From G963556115 sp963678205 (GTDB taxonomy: Bacteria; Planctomycetota; SZUA-567), in NCBI GenBank assembly GCA_963678205.1, contig OY782760.1:2294001-2358000 (forward strand): a stretch of DNA of 64,000 nucleotides, given 5' to 3'. The first letter of the stretch is position 1, and each line of letters opens with the position of its first letter. The notes beneath the pieces are model-generated. The model did not search any database. It was not told the origin of the DNA and saw nothing but the letters and a program-made list of their open reading frames with translations. Shown here one piece after another: positions 34,591-43,445 of this stretch. A program made the translations under genes and the position numbers.

Positions 34591-34836
34591 ATGAAATCAA
34601 ATTCATTTGTGGTATTAATGTCACTAGTACTGGTCGCTATTCTTTCTGGATGTACAGGCTCAACAGAGACAGCTGTAAATGATAATTATAAAGAGACAGC
34701 TAAGAGTGAAGTTGAACTTGTGCCTGCAAGAAAGAGTGAAGCTGAAGGCTCAAAGACTATAGTTGTCGAAAGAGATGGCAAATTTTATGAAATGCTGAAA
34801 GAACATGAACGATTGTGTCATGATTGCGACAGATAG
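34591..34836 (+). CDS. small lipoprotein
   Basis: 81 residues with a clear lipoprotein signal: a basic start, a hydrophobic core and a LSGC lipobox at about residues 18-21. The mature part is short, charged and ends in CHDCDR, so a second Cys pair might form a disulfide or bind metal. No known domain. TGGAG lies 7 bases before the ATG. It lies 20 bases after radC and 42 before an acetyltransferase gene. A second lipoprotein gene comes shortly after, with no visible similarity apart from acidity. Confidence 0.75.
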   Translation: MKSNSFVVLMSLVLVAILSGCTGSTETAVNDNYKETAKSEVELVPARKSEAEGSKTIVVERDGKFYEMLKEHERLCHDCDR

Positions 34837-34878
34837 CGATATTTTAACGTACTATCTGATGCAATAGAAAGTACGATA

Positions 34879-35394
34879 ATGAAAATTAGACAGGAAATAA
34901 AAGAAGATTATAATACAATTTATGAATTAATTAAGACTGCATTTGAAACAGCAAAAGTTTCCGCTGGCACGGAACAGGATTTTGCTGTTATGCTTAGAAA
35001 TAGTAATGGTTTTATCCCTGAATTAGCGCTTGTAGCAGAAGTTGACAATTCTCTTGTTGGTCATATTATGCTTACAAAAACATATATTGCTTGCTCTGAT
35101 TCAAAATATGAAACCCTTCTGCTTGGTCCAATTTCTGTTAAACTTGAGTATCGAAATCACGGAGTAGGGGCGAAACTTATAACGCATTCTTTGAAGTTAG
35201 CTCGTAAATTCGGTTACGAATCAGTTGTCTTAGTTGGTAATCCAAACTATTATAATAAATTTGGATTTAAAACTTCGACAAATTTTGGGATAAAAAATTC
35301 TAATAAAATACCAGATGAGTTTGTACTCGCATGTGAATTAATCCCAGATGCATTGGAAAAGATCAATGGCGAAATTTATTTTGAGACCATTTAG
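34879..35394 (+). CDS. GNAT-family N-acetyltransferase (YhbS-like)
   Basis: 171 residues resembling the COG3153-type acetyltransferases: an N-terminal IRQEIKEDYNTIYELIKTAF, the central LLLGPISVKLEYRNHGVGAKLI acetyl-CoA loop (in part), then VLVGNPNYYNKFGF, a typical strand-turn of this subgroup. The substrate is unknown. The ribosome site is weak (GAAAG). It lies between two lipoprotein genes in the glyA-to-terminator run. Confidence 0.85.
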   Translation: MKIRQEIKEDYNTIYELIKTAFETAKVSAGTEQDFAVMLRNSNGFIPELALVAEVDNSLVGHIMLTKTYIACSDSKYETLLLGPISVKLEYRNHGVGAKLITHSLKLARKFGYESVVLVGNPNYYNKFGFKTSTNFGIKNSNKIPDEFVLACELIPDALEKINGEIYFETI

Positions 35395-35437
35395 CTTGAA
35401 CTGTAATAGTTAATATTTGTTTTTTGAAAGGATAATC

Positions 35438-35764
35438 ATGAATAAAATCTTATGTGTATTGATAGCTTTTGTCGTTGTTGTTTTTGCTGGCTGCGCTCCA
35501 ATTCAGCCACCTTCATCTAATGAGGAAGTTGCTGTTGATGAGTATAGTGATGAAGAAGTAATTGTTGAGAGTGATGATGGTATGGATCCTGAAGAGATGC
35601 GCCTACGTGAAGGTGACGGATATATGATGAATCTTGTTGAAAAGTATACAGTACCTGTAGCTGAGGGAGATTCCGAAGCAACTCCGGATCAGGTTCTTAT
35701 AGATTCTTCTGGCAAGGAATATAAAATTGTAGATCATATTGGTCCAGATACTCCACAGGAATAA
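35438..35764 (+). CDS. acidic small lipoprotein
   Basis: 108 residues. A signal peptide with lipobox FAGC ends at about residue 18, followed by a Pro-rich start (APIQPPSS) and a strongly acidic segment (EEVAVDEYSDEEVIVESDDG). No domain is recognised. An in-frame start 7 codons earlier lacks a ribosome site, whereas GAAAGGA lies 8 bases before this ATG. It is the last gene before the terminator at 35791. Confidence 0.75.
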   Translation: MNKILCVLIAFVVVVFAGCAPIQPPSSNEEVAVDEYSDEEVIVESDDGMDPEEMRLREGDGYMMNLVEKYTVPVAEGDSEATPDQVLIDSSGKEYKIVDHIGPDTPQE

Positions 35765-35790
35765 ACTTCTATTTCTAGCTATAGTTTTTG

Positions 35791-35845
35791 ACCTCAAGTA
35801 TTGACTGTAATATTTAAATTGTAGTCAAAATACTTGAGGTTTTTT
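35791..35845 (+). terminator. strong terminator closing the glyA-serA-icd-radC run
   Basis: A 12-base-pair stem (ACCTCAAGTATT and complement) continued by a further 4 to 8 pairs across a 2-base bulge, ending in six T. Confidence 0.88.
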
Positions 35846-35917
35846 GTGTGCAATATATAATCGTGTTGTATAATTAGTTTAGGTAATTAATGGCTTAGAG
35901 CAGGGGGATTGATCATT

Positions 35918-36616
35918 ATGAGTAAAATATTCCAAGGCAAGAAAATTTTGGTTGTTGGTGGAAGTTCTGGAATTGGCTATGCTGTAGCAGTTGCTGCTGC
36001 TCAAAAAGGTGCAGAGCTTATAATTGCCTCAAGAACGGCAAGAAGTCAGCATGAAATTCTCGCATCAAAGTTGGGTGAGAATATCATTACCTGTGATTTG
36101 GATATAACTTCTAAGTTAGATATTACCGAACTATTTTTACAAATAGAATCTATTGATCATTTAGTAGTTTCAGTTAGACCTGATACAGTACCAACTTTAT
36201 TTTCTGAAACTGGGATTGATTCTGCGAAAAAGGCTTTTGATGTTAAGTTTTGGGGACAGTACCAGCTTATACAGCTTGCATTACCTAAAATAAATGAAAA
36301 TGGTTCGATTATTTTGACTAGCGGTATTGCTGGAGCAAAGATATATCCCAAATCTTTGACTATGTCGCTCATTAATAGTGCAACAGAAACACTCGTGAAG
36401 TCACTTGCGGTTGAAATAGCACCTATTAGAGTAAATGCAGTTAGCCCCGGATTCGTTAGTCCTAAGCCGACCACAGTAAAAAATTATGCCAAAACATTCC
36501 CACAACAGCGGCTGGCAAATGTAAATGAAATTGCTAATGCATATATTTATTTGTTGGAAAACTCATATATAACCGGAACTACAATAACCGTTGATGGTGG
36601 GGCGACTTTAGTCTAG
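35918..36616 (+). CDS. SDR-fold protein lacking the catalytic Tyr-Lys pair
   Basis: 232 residues of classical short-chain dehydrogenase fold: the nucleotide loop VVGGSSGIGYAV near the start, ITCDLDIT, ILTSGIAG with Ser135, and the C-terminal VNAVSPGFVSPKPT and ITGTTITVDGGATL. The YxxxK signature expected about 13 residues after the Ser is MSLIN, so Met149 and Asn153 replace Tyr and Lys. The helix after it (LVKSLAVEIAPIRV) aligns normally, so this is not a misalignment artefact that I can see. NAD(P) binding is probable, but oxidoreduction by the usual mechanism is not. AGGGGGA 9 bases upstream supports this ATG. Confidence 0.82.
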   Translation: MSKIFQGKKILVVGGSSGIGYAVAVAAAQKGAELIIASRTARSQHEILASKLGENIITCDLDITSKLDITELFLQIESIDHLVVSVRPDTVPTLFSETGIDSAKKAFDVKFWGQYQLIQLALPKINENGSIILTSGIAGAKIYPKSLTMSLINSATETLVKSLAVEIAPIRVNAVSPGFVSPKPTTVKNYAKTFPQQRLANVNEIANAYIYLLENSYITGTTITVDGGATLV

Positions 36617-36646
36617 TTGTTTCCAGAATTTTATTGGCTGATTGTT

Positions 36647-36913
36647 TTAACTCAGTAAATTAATAACACTTCCAATCTTATTTTGCGGTAATCCTAGCTG
36701 CTTTCCTAAATTATTAACATCATTTTGCAGCATAGGAAGTATTTCCGTTTGCAGTTGTTTTGCTGCTTTTGCGTATCTCTCACACTGCTCGGGATTATTT
36801 GAGTTGTTGGCTATTTGTTGAAAGGTTTTAATTCCATTCTTTGCACCTTGGACATCACCAACTCGCATGTTATAACCAAAGTAAAGATCCATGATATTTG
36901 AAGTAATTTTCAT
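36647..36913 (-). CDS. small hypothetical protein
   Basis: 88 residues, helical, no signal peptide, no known domain; Asn/Gln-rich with KTFQQIANNSNN and LGKQLGLPQNKIGSVINLL. CTGGA lies about 9 bases upstream of the ATG. It is convergent with the SDR gene, 30 bases away. Composition and start site look genuine, but it borders a stretch of decayed genes, so its status is uncertain. Confidence 0.55.
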   Translation of the reverse strand: MKITSNIMDLYFGYNMRVGDVQGAKNGIKTFQQIANNSNNPEQCERYAKAAKQLQTEILPMLQNDVNNLGKQLGLPQNKIGSVINLLS

Positions 36914-36985
36914 GTTTTTTTCCAGTATACAACAATAATTTCTTTATATTATCGTATCTTGCAATAAGAACCTTAGGGTTATTTC

Positions 36986-37262
36986 TTATATTGTTAGTAG
37001 TTTTTCGTTATTTTTAATAATTTCTGTCAAAGGTTTGCCCCAGAGGTTGAGTTCAAGGTTGAGTTCCTCGATTTTATCTTTAACACCAAGCTTTTCCTCG
37101 CAAGATTCACAAACACTAAATTTAACACCTGCTGTTTTTGCATCTAAAATCAACTTTATAATAATGCGAACTTAATCCCATAATTCCCAATTTAGAGAAT
37201 TAACTGCATACATAAAAACCATAATTTCTGCAGTTGTTTCATTATTATTTGTCCAAAGTATA
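36986..37262 (-). pseudogene. decayed DsrE-family gene
   Basis: Translating the minus strand gives ILWTNNNETTAEIMVFMYAVNSL, an in-frame TAA at 37172-37174, then KTAGVKFSVCESCEEKLGV and a tail ending in GKPLTEIIKNNEKLLTI. This follows the DsrE-like family layout (MxYALNSL...VxVCxxCaxxLGV...PLTEyxk). A block of about 15 residues normally between the two halves is missing, there is an in-frame stop, and the 5' end runs into a TGA without a start codon. Three independent lesions make this a dead copy. The cysteines of the CESC region are still readable, suggesting recent decay. Confidence 0.72.
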
Positions 37263-37473
37263 TTATATCACAATTATGTATATGCATATTAATATTACTT
37301 ACTATACTCTTAATAGTTGTTTTGTCCAGCAATGTTTTTAACTTGCTTTTATATCAAAGATATGCAATATACGTAAAAGTATTAGTAATACAGTCAGAAT
37401 AATGATCAAAACTCAATGTCCGATAATCTATGTTATGTTATATTAAGTATTGAAAGGTGTGATGTATGCTTAA

Positions 37474-37974
37474 ATATCGTGTTTTAAAAATCATTCACCA
37501 TGTTGTTACAAGAACTCTTCAATAGAAATAATCTCCTCTGAAATTGAAGCTCAATATATCTCTGGCAAAACAAAGTCGCTCAGACTATTACAGGCTGAGC
37601 AATATAATAAAACTCTAAATTGATCCGAACTTGAGGCTGGCATACAATTTTGTGATTATTTAAAAACAATAGAAAATTGGGCTGTTGATAGATTTGTTAT
37701 TGATGGAGAGATTATAGTCCCAGGATTAAAAACTATTTTTACACCTGGACATATTTTACTATTTTTAGAAGGAAATTTTGTTTTTATTGCTGGTGACGCC
37801 CTTACTATTGATGATAGTAAACTTCAAATTGCGAATCCAAAGTTCACTTTAAATCCCAAACAAGCTAAAGAAAGCATAAAAAAAATTATTGATTTAGAAC
37901 CAGAAAAAATTATCTGCTATCATGGTGGCTCTACAAGCTATGATATTAGAAACTCACTTATCAAGATACTCTAG
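37474..37974 (+). pseudogene. decayed MBL-fold hydrolase gene
   Basis: One frame, with no ATG, reads EIEAQYISGKTKSLRLLQAE, an in-frame TGA at 37621-37623, then VDRFVIDGEIIVPGLKTIF, TPGHILLFLEGNFVFIAGDAL, PKFTLNPKQAKESIKKI and a terminal CYHGG segment, stopping at TAG 37972. These are the second half of a metallo-beta-lactamase-fold hydrolase (TPGHTPGH, GDAL, final HG). The first PGH repeat is shortened by a few residues. The N-terminal half with HxHxDH is not readable in any frame; a short ATG frame at 37465 ends within 20 codons. A start codon, an internal stop and the metal site are therefore all lost. Confidence 0.75.
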
Positions 37975-38010
37975 CATTTATAAATATCCTTTTTTGAAAG
38001 AAATTATAAA

Positions 38011-38823
38011 ATGAAAAAAACTACTTTGACTCTGTTCCATGGCCGGTCATGCGATAGAAATAATTTGGCGTTTCTTGGCGCACACTCAGTAGCATGTGAA
38101 ATTTCAGATATGTTAGATATACCAGTTATAACTATTGGAACTCCTGAACAGCCTCTGAATTCAAATTGGGAGCATGAGTTAGCGGAAGCGAAACCAAGCT
38201 TGGTTACTATGTCTGAACATTATGATAGTATCTTACTTGCAGATTCATTGCCGATAACTATTATGCCGCGATGTGCTGTTGGACTATCGACTTTACCAAT
38301 TGTTGCCAAACACCGCCCAGACGCCTGCCTTGTTTGGCTTGATGCCCATGCAGATCTAAATACACCTAAAGGCTCAGATACAGGATATCTTGGAGGCATG
38401 GTTATTTCTGGAGCAGCTGGATTATGGGACTCAGGACTAGGAAAAGGACTTGAACTTAATAATGTAGTCCTACTAGGGACTAGAGATATAGATACGTCTG
38501 AAAAAAAACTGATTAAAACAAAAAATATATCTGTGCTTCCACCTCAAGTTAATCTTGCAGCTAAGTTAGAAGAAAAAATTGCCGGGCGCCCTGCTTACGT
38601 TCATATTGATTGTGATGTTCTTGATAATGGTCTTGTACCTACTGAATATCAAGTACCTGGGGGATTGTCTTTTGCTGAGTTACGGGAAATCTCTGAGGTT
38701 ATTGCAAAGGGTGAGGTCGTAGGTCTTGAAATCGCAGAATATCAGCATGAATTGTTGTCTGATGGCATCGCCCCAAACCCATTTAACCTTGTTGATACAC
38801 TTAAGTCGTTGATTTATAAATAG
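38011..38823 (+). CDS. arginase/ureohydrolase-family protein, variant metal site
   Basis: 270 residues with the ureohydrolase fold. The second motif, VWLDAHADLNTP (about 107-118), and the third, HIDCDVLDNG, are present. The first motif, normally GGDHS, is PRCAVGLST with Cys88, so the His ligand of one manganese is missing. A subgroup of arginase-family proteins has a Cys in this place together with the GYLGGM block seen here, so this may be a real subfamily with another substrate or a different metal set rather than a dead enzyme. The ribosome site is weak (GAAAG). It lies 36 bases after the decayed MBL hydrolase. Confidence 0.82.
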   Translation: MKKTTLTLFHGRSCDRNNLAFLGAHSVACEISDMLDIPVITIGTPEQPLNSNWEHELAEAKPSLVTMSEHYDSILLADSLPITIMPRCAVGLSTLPIVAKHRPDACLVWLDAHADLNTPKGSDTGYLGGMVISGAAGLWDSGLGKGLELNNVVLLGTRDIDTSEKKLIKTKNISVLPPQVNLAAKLEEKIAGRPAYVHIDCDVLDNGLVPTEYQVPGGLSFAELREISEVIAKGEVVGLEIAEYQHELLSDGIAPNPFNLVDTLKSLIYK

Positions 38824-38956
38824 TTATATGTTTTTTGCACTAAAAAAACAGTGCGCTTCATGCACGTATAACAGAATAATATACATAAGTATATTTCTTC
38901 TCAAAAATGTTAATTTTATATATTATTAGTATTTGGCATTAAGCAAACTATATCAT

Positions 38957-40792
38957 TTATGATTGAGTATCGTCAGTGCAAACTCGGTTTCGTCCCAAAC
39001 TTTTTGCCTGATATAGCGCTACATCAGCTCTTGATAAAACTTCATCTATATCTTGATCAATATCATAAGCTTGAGCAACTCCGATACTGATGCTAATAGA
39101 TATTTCAATTTGCTCAAATTTAAAACTGGAATTGGAAATATCATCACAAATTGATAGCGCAATATTTTCTGCTTCACCTTGCGATAGTTTCGGTTGAATT
39201 ACAGCAAATTCCTCTCCCCCAATTCTTCCAATTATATCATTAGCTCTAGTCCATTTTTGAATAATTTCTGCAACTGACCTTATAACCATATCGCCTGCTG
39301 CGTGTCCGTAAGTATCATTTACTCTTTTAAAGTGATCAATATCCATAATTAATATGGAGTAAAATTTCCGGCTTTTTTTAGCACGTTTGTATACTAAATT
39401 ACCATATTCAAAAAAGCCATGACGATTGTTCATTCCTGTTAAAGAATCTATTCTTGCTAATTTATCGGATTTACATTTAGCTTCCAAAAGTTCGTATGTA
39501 CGTTCATTGACTAATCGCTCTAGTTTTGCATTCTGGTTTTCTAAAAGCATAGTAATTTTTCTTTCTGCCTCTATTTTATCATTCAAGTTGGCATCACGAA
39601 TACGTCTTACTTGCTCTGTCATGGCGAATGACAGGATAAGTATTTCAATTAAATATGCAGCAGGAAAAGCAAATGGTTTGAATGTAAACCATGTACTAGA
39701 TTTAATATCAAGAAGTCCAGCTATAACATGTGCAGTAAGTATTAGAAATGGTGGCAACTGTGAAAAAAACAAAAAAAAGCCGTTTTTAGATCCTCTATGC
39801 CATGAAATAGCAAGTGCAATAGGAAGGATCAAAAGAAATATTAACGCTATAATTCCATATGCTTTATTAAGTATAATAATATTAGGACTGAATGTGAAAT
39901 CATAAGGAGCATATATTGTGTAAAGCGTGACGAGTGCTGAAATAAGCAGAAGTGTATAGAGAAATAGCCAAATTTTTCCTGTTCTATATTTTGGCTCTAA
40001 AAATACATAACAGAAAAGCAAGAGCCCTGCTTCAAGGCAGACACCTGACATAAGATAAATATCTCTCAATGAAATCTCAAAAAATGTATATAATGTTTCA
40101 GTATAAAAGAATGAAAATCCCAGACCAACAAATACCATTATTGTCAAACAGTATATAGCGTAAACAGCATGTATCCAGCTTCGAAGCCTCCAAGAAAGCA
40201 TTATATTGTATAAAAAAAGCATTAATAGGCAGGTGAAGAATGAGTAAATTATAGGCTTAGCAAATAGAAATTCTTGTTGCTTAGCCAAATTAGTCATTAC
40301 GAAGAATTTTCTGAGCGGTAGTTGTTCATGCTTAAATTTTAGTGAAACATAAACATCATATGAACGTGCAAAATGGGAGTCTGAAAATTTAAACCAATGT
40401 GCACGCATAAAATTTGTGCTCTTACGAAAGATATCTATATCATAGAATATCTGTACATTGTTAGATTTCTTCTCAACAGTTATAACAGTAAGGTCTTCCC
40501 ACATACCCCTGTTCCCAACTCCTATCCAAAAAGGGCCTGTATTTGGAGAGATAGTAAATGATGCTTTTTGCCAGATTGATGACGGCAGTTTGGGAAGAAG
40601 TTCAGGATAATTCTGAGTAATAAATTTCTTAATCTTACTGTTATCTTTCATGTCATTGAAAGTATTGATAGTTATCTCCTGTAGAAGATCTATCTTATTA
40701 TTTTTCTCAGTAAGCTGCTTTGCATAAGAAGGAGTTACAGTACAAAGGATTATTATCATTGTTACAGCTAAGTTAGTAAATCTAAATCGCAT
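38957..40792 (-). CDS. diguanylate cyclase with periplasmic 7TMR-DISM sensor
   Basis: 611 residues. A signal peptide (about 1-24, ending PSYA) leads to an extracytoplasmic 7TMR-DISMED2-like beta domain (about 40-180, with FWIGVGNRGMWEDLTV), then seven or so membrane helices (about 190-395), a short coiled coil (about 400-440), and a GGDEF domain whose active site is GGEEF. An RxxD product-inhibition site (RAND) lies five residues before GGEEF, so c-di-GMP feedback is expected. The best start is 40792, with AGGA 9 bases upstream; an alternative TTG is 6 codons earlier. It is likely to control attachment or motility together with the neighbouring chemoreceptor (inference). Confidence 0.92.
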   Translation of the reverse strand: MRFRFTNLAVTMIIILCTVTPSYAKQLTEKNNKIDLLQEITINTFNDMKDNSKIKKFITQNYPELLPKLPSSIWQKASFTISPNTGPFWIGVGNRGMWEDLTVITVEKKSNNVQIFYDIDIFRKSTNFMRAHWFKFSDSHFARSYDVYVSLKFKHEQLPLRKFFVMTNLAKQQEFLFAKPIIYSFFTCLLMLFLYNIMLSWRLRSWIHAVYAIYCLTIMVFVGLGFSFFYTETLYTFFEISLRDIYLMSGVCLEAGLLLFCYVFLEPKYRTGKIWLFLYTLLLISALVTLYTIYAPYDFTFSPNIIILNKAYGIIALIFLLILPIALAISWHRGSKNGFFLFFSQLPPFLILTAHVIAGLLDIKSSTWFTFKPFAFPAAYLIEILILSFAMTEQVRRIRDANLNDKIEAERKITMLLENQNAKLERLVNERTYELLEAKCKSDKLARIDSLTGMNNRHGFFEYGNLVYKRAKKSRKFYSILIMDIDHFKRVNDTYGHAAGDMVIRSVAEIIQKWTRANDIIGRIGGEEFAVIQPKLSQGEAENIALSICDDISNSSFKFEQIEISISISIGVAQAYDIDQDIDEVLSRADVALYQAKSLGRNRVCTDDTQS

Positions 40793-40829
40793 CGATTGTT
40801 TCCTGAACAATTAAAATAACAAGAGCTTA

Positions 40830-41504
40830 TTATATTATGGCTATCCCCTTTAAGGCCTCAATATCATTACCGGTTATAACATCAATATTTTTCTCTATAG
40901 TCTCTACAGGCCAGTTCCACCAACAAATTTCAAGCAAACTTTTGATTGTTTCTATATCAAAGCGTTGCTTAACTATTGTTGCAGGACTACCTGCAACAAT
41001 AGTATATGGAGCTACATCTTTTGTCACTACCGAACGTGCGCCTATAATTACACCGTCACCAACAGTAACACCCGGCATTATCACTGAATCCATACCAACC
41101 CAAACGTCATTTCCAACAACGGTATCTCCTTTGTTTCCAGGAGTTAAAAACAATTCACTAATTTCGTCTACAGTAGTCTGGGGTGCCATCATAAAATTAT
41201 AAAATGGATAGGTTGAAAACCCTCCCATATCATGATTTGCTGAACTTGTAATAAATTTTACGCCGTGTGCAAATTGGCAGAATTTACCAATAATTAACTT
41301 TTCAGGGCTAATAGGAAATAAGTATGGCGCAAGATAGGATGCATAATCTTCAAGTATTTCAAAATTATGATAATATGAAAACTCACCCACTTCAATTCTT
41401 GGATGGTTAATAAAATTTTTTAGGTGTATAGCCTGTTTGATCTCTGTGCCGTCAGGCATTACCATGGGATATTTTTTCCCTGCATTAATATGTCCTAAGC
41501 TCAT
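40830..41504 (-). CDS. Vat/CatB-type xenobiotic acetyltransferase
   Basis: 224 residues of left-handed beta-helix acyltransferase. The catalytic His is in SSANHDMGGFSTYPF, and hexapeptide repeats follow (VVGNDVWVGMDSVIMPGV, VGDGVIIGARSVVTKDV), with the characteristic tail WWNWPVETIEKN. Homologues inactivate streptogramin A or chloramphenicol, but many chromosomal members act on sugars or unknown compounds, so a resistance role should not be assumed. AAGGA 7 bases upstream fits the ATG. It is the next gene after the diguanylate cyclase on the same strand, in reverse transcription order, 37 bases away. Confidence 0.88.
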   Translation of the reverse strand: MSLGHINAGKKYPMVMPDGTEIKQAIHLKNFINHPRIEVGEFSYYHNFEILEDYASYLAPYLFPISPEKLIIGKFCQFAHGVKFITSSANHDMGGFSTYPFYNFMMAPQTTVDEISELFLTPGNKGDTVVGNDVWVGMDSVIMPGVTVGDGVIIGARSVVTKDVAPYTIVAGSPATIVKQRFDIETIKSLLEICWWNWPVETIEKNIDVITGNDIEALKGIAII

Positions 41505-41538
41505 TAGTAATCCTTATTACGGTACATTAGAATCTATC

Positions 41539-41590
41539 TATTTCAATAATTAAGTGAGAACATGAAAGTCCTCACTTAATTATTGAAATA
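41539..41590 (-). terminator. long perfect hairpin after the chemoreceptor gene
   Basis: A perfect stem of about 20 base pairs (ATTTCAATAATTAAGTGAG and complement) with a 12-base loop, lying just past the MCP stop on minus. A/T-rich arms supply the U-rich end. Confidence 0.82.
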
Positions 41591-41606
41591 AATTTATTGG
41601 TAAACG

Positions 41607-43445
41607 TTAAAACTTACCAAATTCTGAGTCATCTAGAATGATCTGCTCCTCAGGTTTTACAATTACCTCTGGGGCAAGTTCTTCATCAGATAATGGAAGC
41701 GAGTTTGTTGCTATCTCCTTGCTCTTTACCACAGGCTTACCTTTTTTAAGAGGCTTTTTATCAGAATTTGCCTTTTTATTAATGTCCTTGAGTTTGAAGT
41801 GATCAATGAGATTTCCAAGCGTAATCGCAAGACCGGCCATCTCTTGAGCAGAGCTGGCTGTTTGTTCTGCATTAGCAGTATTTTGCTGGGTTACAGAATC
41901 GACCTGCGATAATCCGGTATTTGTCTGAGTAATTCCTTGAGCCTGCTCTTTACTTGCTGAAGCAATTTCATTTACAAGATCAGCGGTTTTAATGATATTA
42001 TCATAAATTTTATTAAAAGCATTTGCTGTTTCCTCAGAATTTTTAACCCCATCTTGAATCTCTTTATTGCTGTTCTCAATAAGGTCTGCAGTCTCCGCTG
42101 CAGCTTTTGCACTTCGAGCGGCAAGATTTCTTACTTCTTCTGCTACTACCGCAAATCCTTTACCATGTGCTCCGGCTCTTGCTGCTTCAACTGCTGCGTT
42201 AAGTGCAAGAAGATTAGTCTGAAAAGCTATATCATCAATTGTCTTTATAACTTTTTGTGTTTCCTCACCATTTTTAGTGATTTCTTGCATTGATTTTGTC
42301 ATTTGCTTCATCTTATTGCGTCCAATATCCGCAGCATCTGCCGCAGATTTTGCAAGAGAATTAGCTGCATAAGCATTATCTGCGTTATTATTTGTTTGAC
42401 TACCAAGTTCAGTCATAGAAGCGGTTATCTCCTCAAGTGACGCAGCAGATTCAGTTGAGCCAGCAGATACAGAGTCTGCTGCAGCTGATAACTGTGCTGC
42501 ACTTGATTCTACTTTTACAACAGTAGCGCTTACTTTCTGCAATGTCTCGTTAAACTCCTTAATAACTAAATTAAGGCTTGAACTAGACTCTAGTATCCCA
42601 TCAATAATTGCCTTATTTGCTGTGGCGATTGCGCCTATTTCGTCTTTTCTCGTTCCCAATTTTGTCAGAACTTTTAACCGCTCTGAGTCAGTTTTAAATG
42701 AATGCTCCTTACTCCAGTCACCTTTTGCAAGGTTTTCCTTCATTATAAGCGAGAGATTATTTGTATGTCCAGAAATGCGCTGTACAGACTCAGTAATAAA
42801 ATTCATAGGTTTTACTATGCTTCTTGAAATAATTATTGATAAAATTATTGAAATAACTGCTGCAAGCGAGAATATTATAATAATTTTCTGATGAATCTTA
42901 TTCCCTGTTTTTTCGGCATTTTTTACGAACTGTGCTCCATTTTCAGTTGCTCCTATTTTAATTAAATTAATGATATCCAAAGAATCTGTAAAAATCTTAG
43001 GAGTAACAAAATCCTCAACTGTTGTATCATTATTTCGTATTTTAGCTTTTTGATTTATCACATATTTTGTCACTACAGGTTCAGTAGAATTAATCAAACT
43101 TTCAAGTTCACTGATTTTATTTTGATCGCCTAAAAAATTCTCTTTAAGTATTTGAATATTATTAAAAAATTCTCCTTGAACAATTTCATATTTATTCTCA
43201 AGTTTTTCGAGTTCATCAGTAGATTTTGCAAGAGTTATGTCATGCATAATATCGATTGTCAAATAAGCATTAATTTCTGCTTCGCGTATAGCAAGCCCAA
43301 CAGTATAGGGATGTTCAAATAACATTGTCGTTGTATGTGAAAGATTTGTTGCATCAATATAAGCAGAAGCTCCTCCAAAAACTAATAACAAAGTTACAAT
43401 GCCGAATCCGATAAGCAATTTTAAACCAATTTTAAAGTTCTTCAT
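41607..43445 (-). CDS. methyl-accepting chemotaxis protein
   Basis: A 612-residue chemoreceptor with two membrane helices (about 9-30 and 187-208), a four-helix-bundle ligand domain between them (4HB_MCP type, starting with GGASAYIDATNLSH), a HAMP region, and the cytoplasmic signalling rod whose tip is DIAFQTNLLALNAAVEAARAG. The tail is Lys-rich then acidic (DDSEFGKF), with no CheR-docking pentapeptide. GGAG 9 bases before the ATG supports the start. No che gene is adjacent. With the FlhB-tail protein and a diguanylate cyclase in the window, it hints at a motile or surface-sensing cell. Confidence 0.94.
   Translation of the reverse strand: MKNFKIGLKLLIGFGIVTLLLVFGGASAYIDATNLSHTTTMLFEHPYTVGLAIREAEINAYLTIDIMHDITLAKSTDELEKLENKYEIVQGEFFNNIQILKENFLGDQNKISELESLINSTEPVVTKYVINQKAKIRNNDTTVEDFVTPKIFTDSLDIINLIKIGATENGAQFVKNAEKTGNKIHQKIIIIFSLAAVISIILSIIISRSIVKPMNFITESVQRISGHTNNLSLIMKENLAKGDWSKEHSFKTDSERLKVLTKLGTRKDEIGAIATANKAIIDGILESSSSLNLVIKEFNETLQKVSATVVKVESSAAQLSAAADSVSAGSTESAASLEEITASMTELGSQTNNNADNAYAANSLAKSAADAADIGRNKMKQMTKSMQEITKNGEETQKVIKTIDDIAFQTNLLALNAAVEAARAGAHGKGFAVVAEEVRNLAARSAKAAAETADLIENSNKEIQDGVKNSEETANAFNKIYDNIIKTADLVNEIASASKEQAQGITQTNTGLSQVDSVTQQNTANAEQTASSAQEMAGLAITLGNLIDHFKLKDINKKANSDKKPLKKGKPVVKSKEIATNSLPLSDEELAPEVIVKPEEQIILDDSEFGKF

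Noticed and set aside
38836..38855. Small hairpin (GCACT and AGTGC) after the arginase-family gene
   Set aside because: Only five base pairs and no T-run follows, so it is not called as a terminator.
40830..41504. Antibiotic-resistance gene (Vat or CatB)
   Set aside because: The fold matches, but chromosomal context, absence of mobile elements and neighbour-like base composition give no support for acquired resistance; kept only as a family call.
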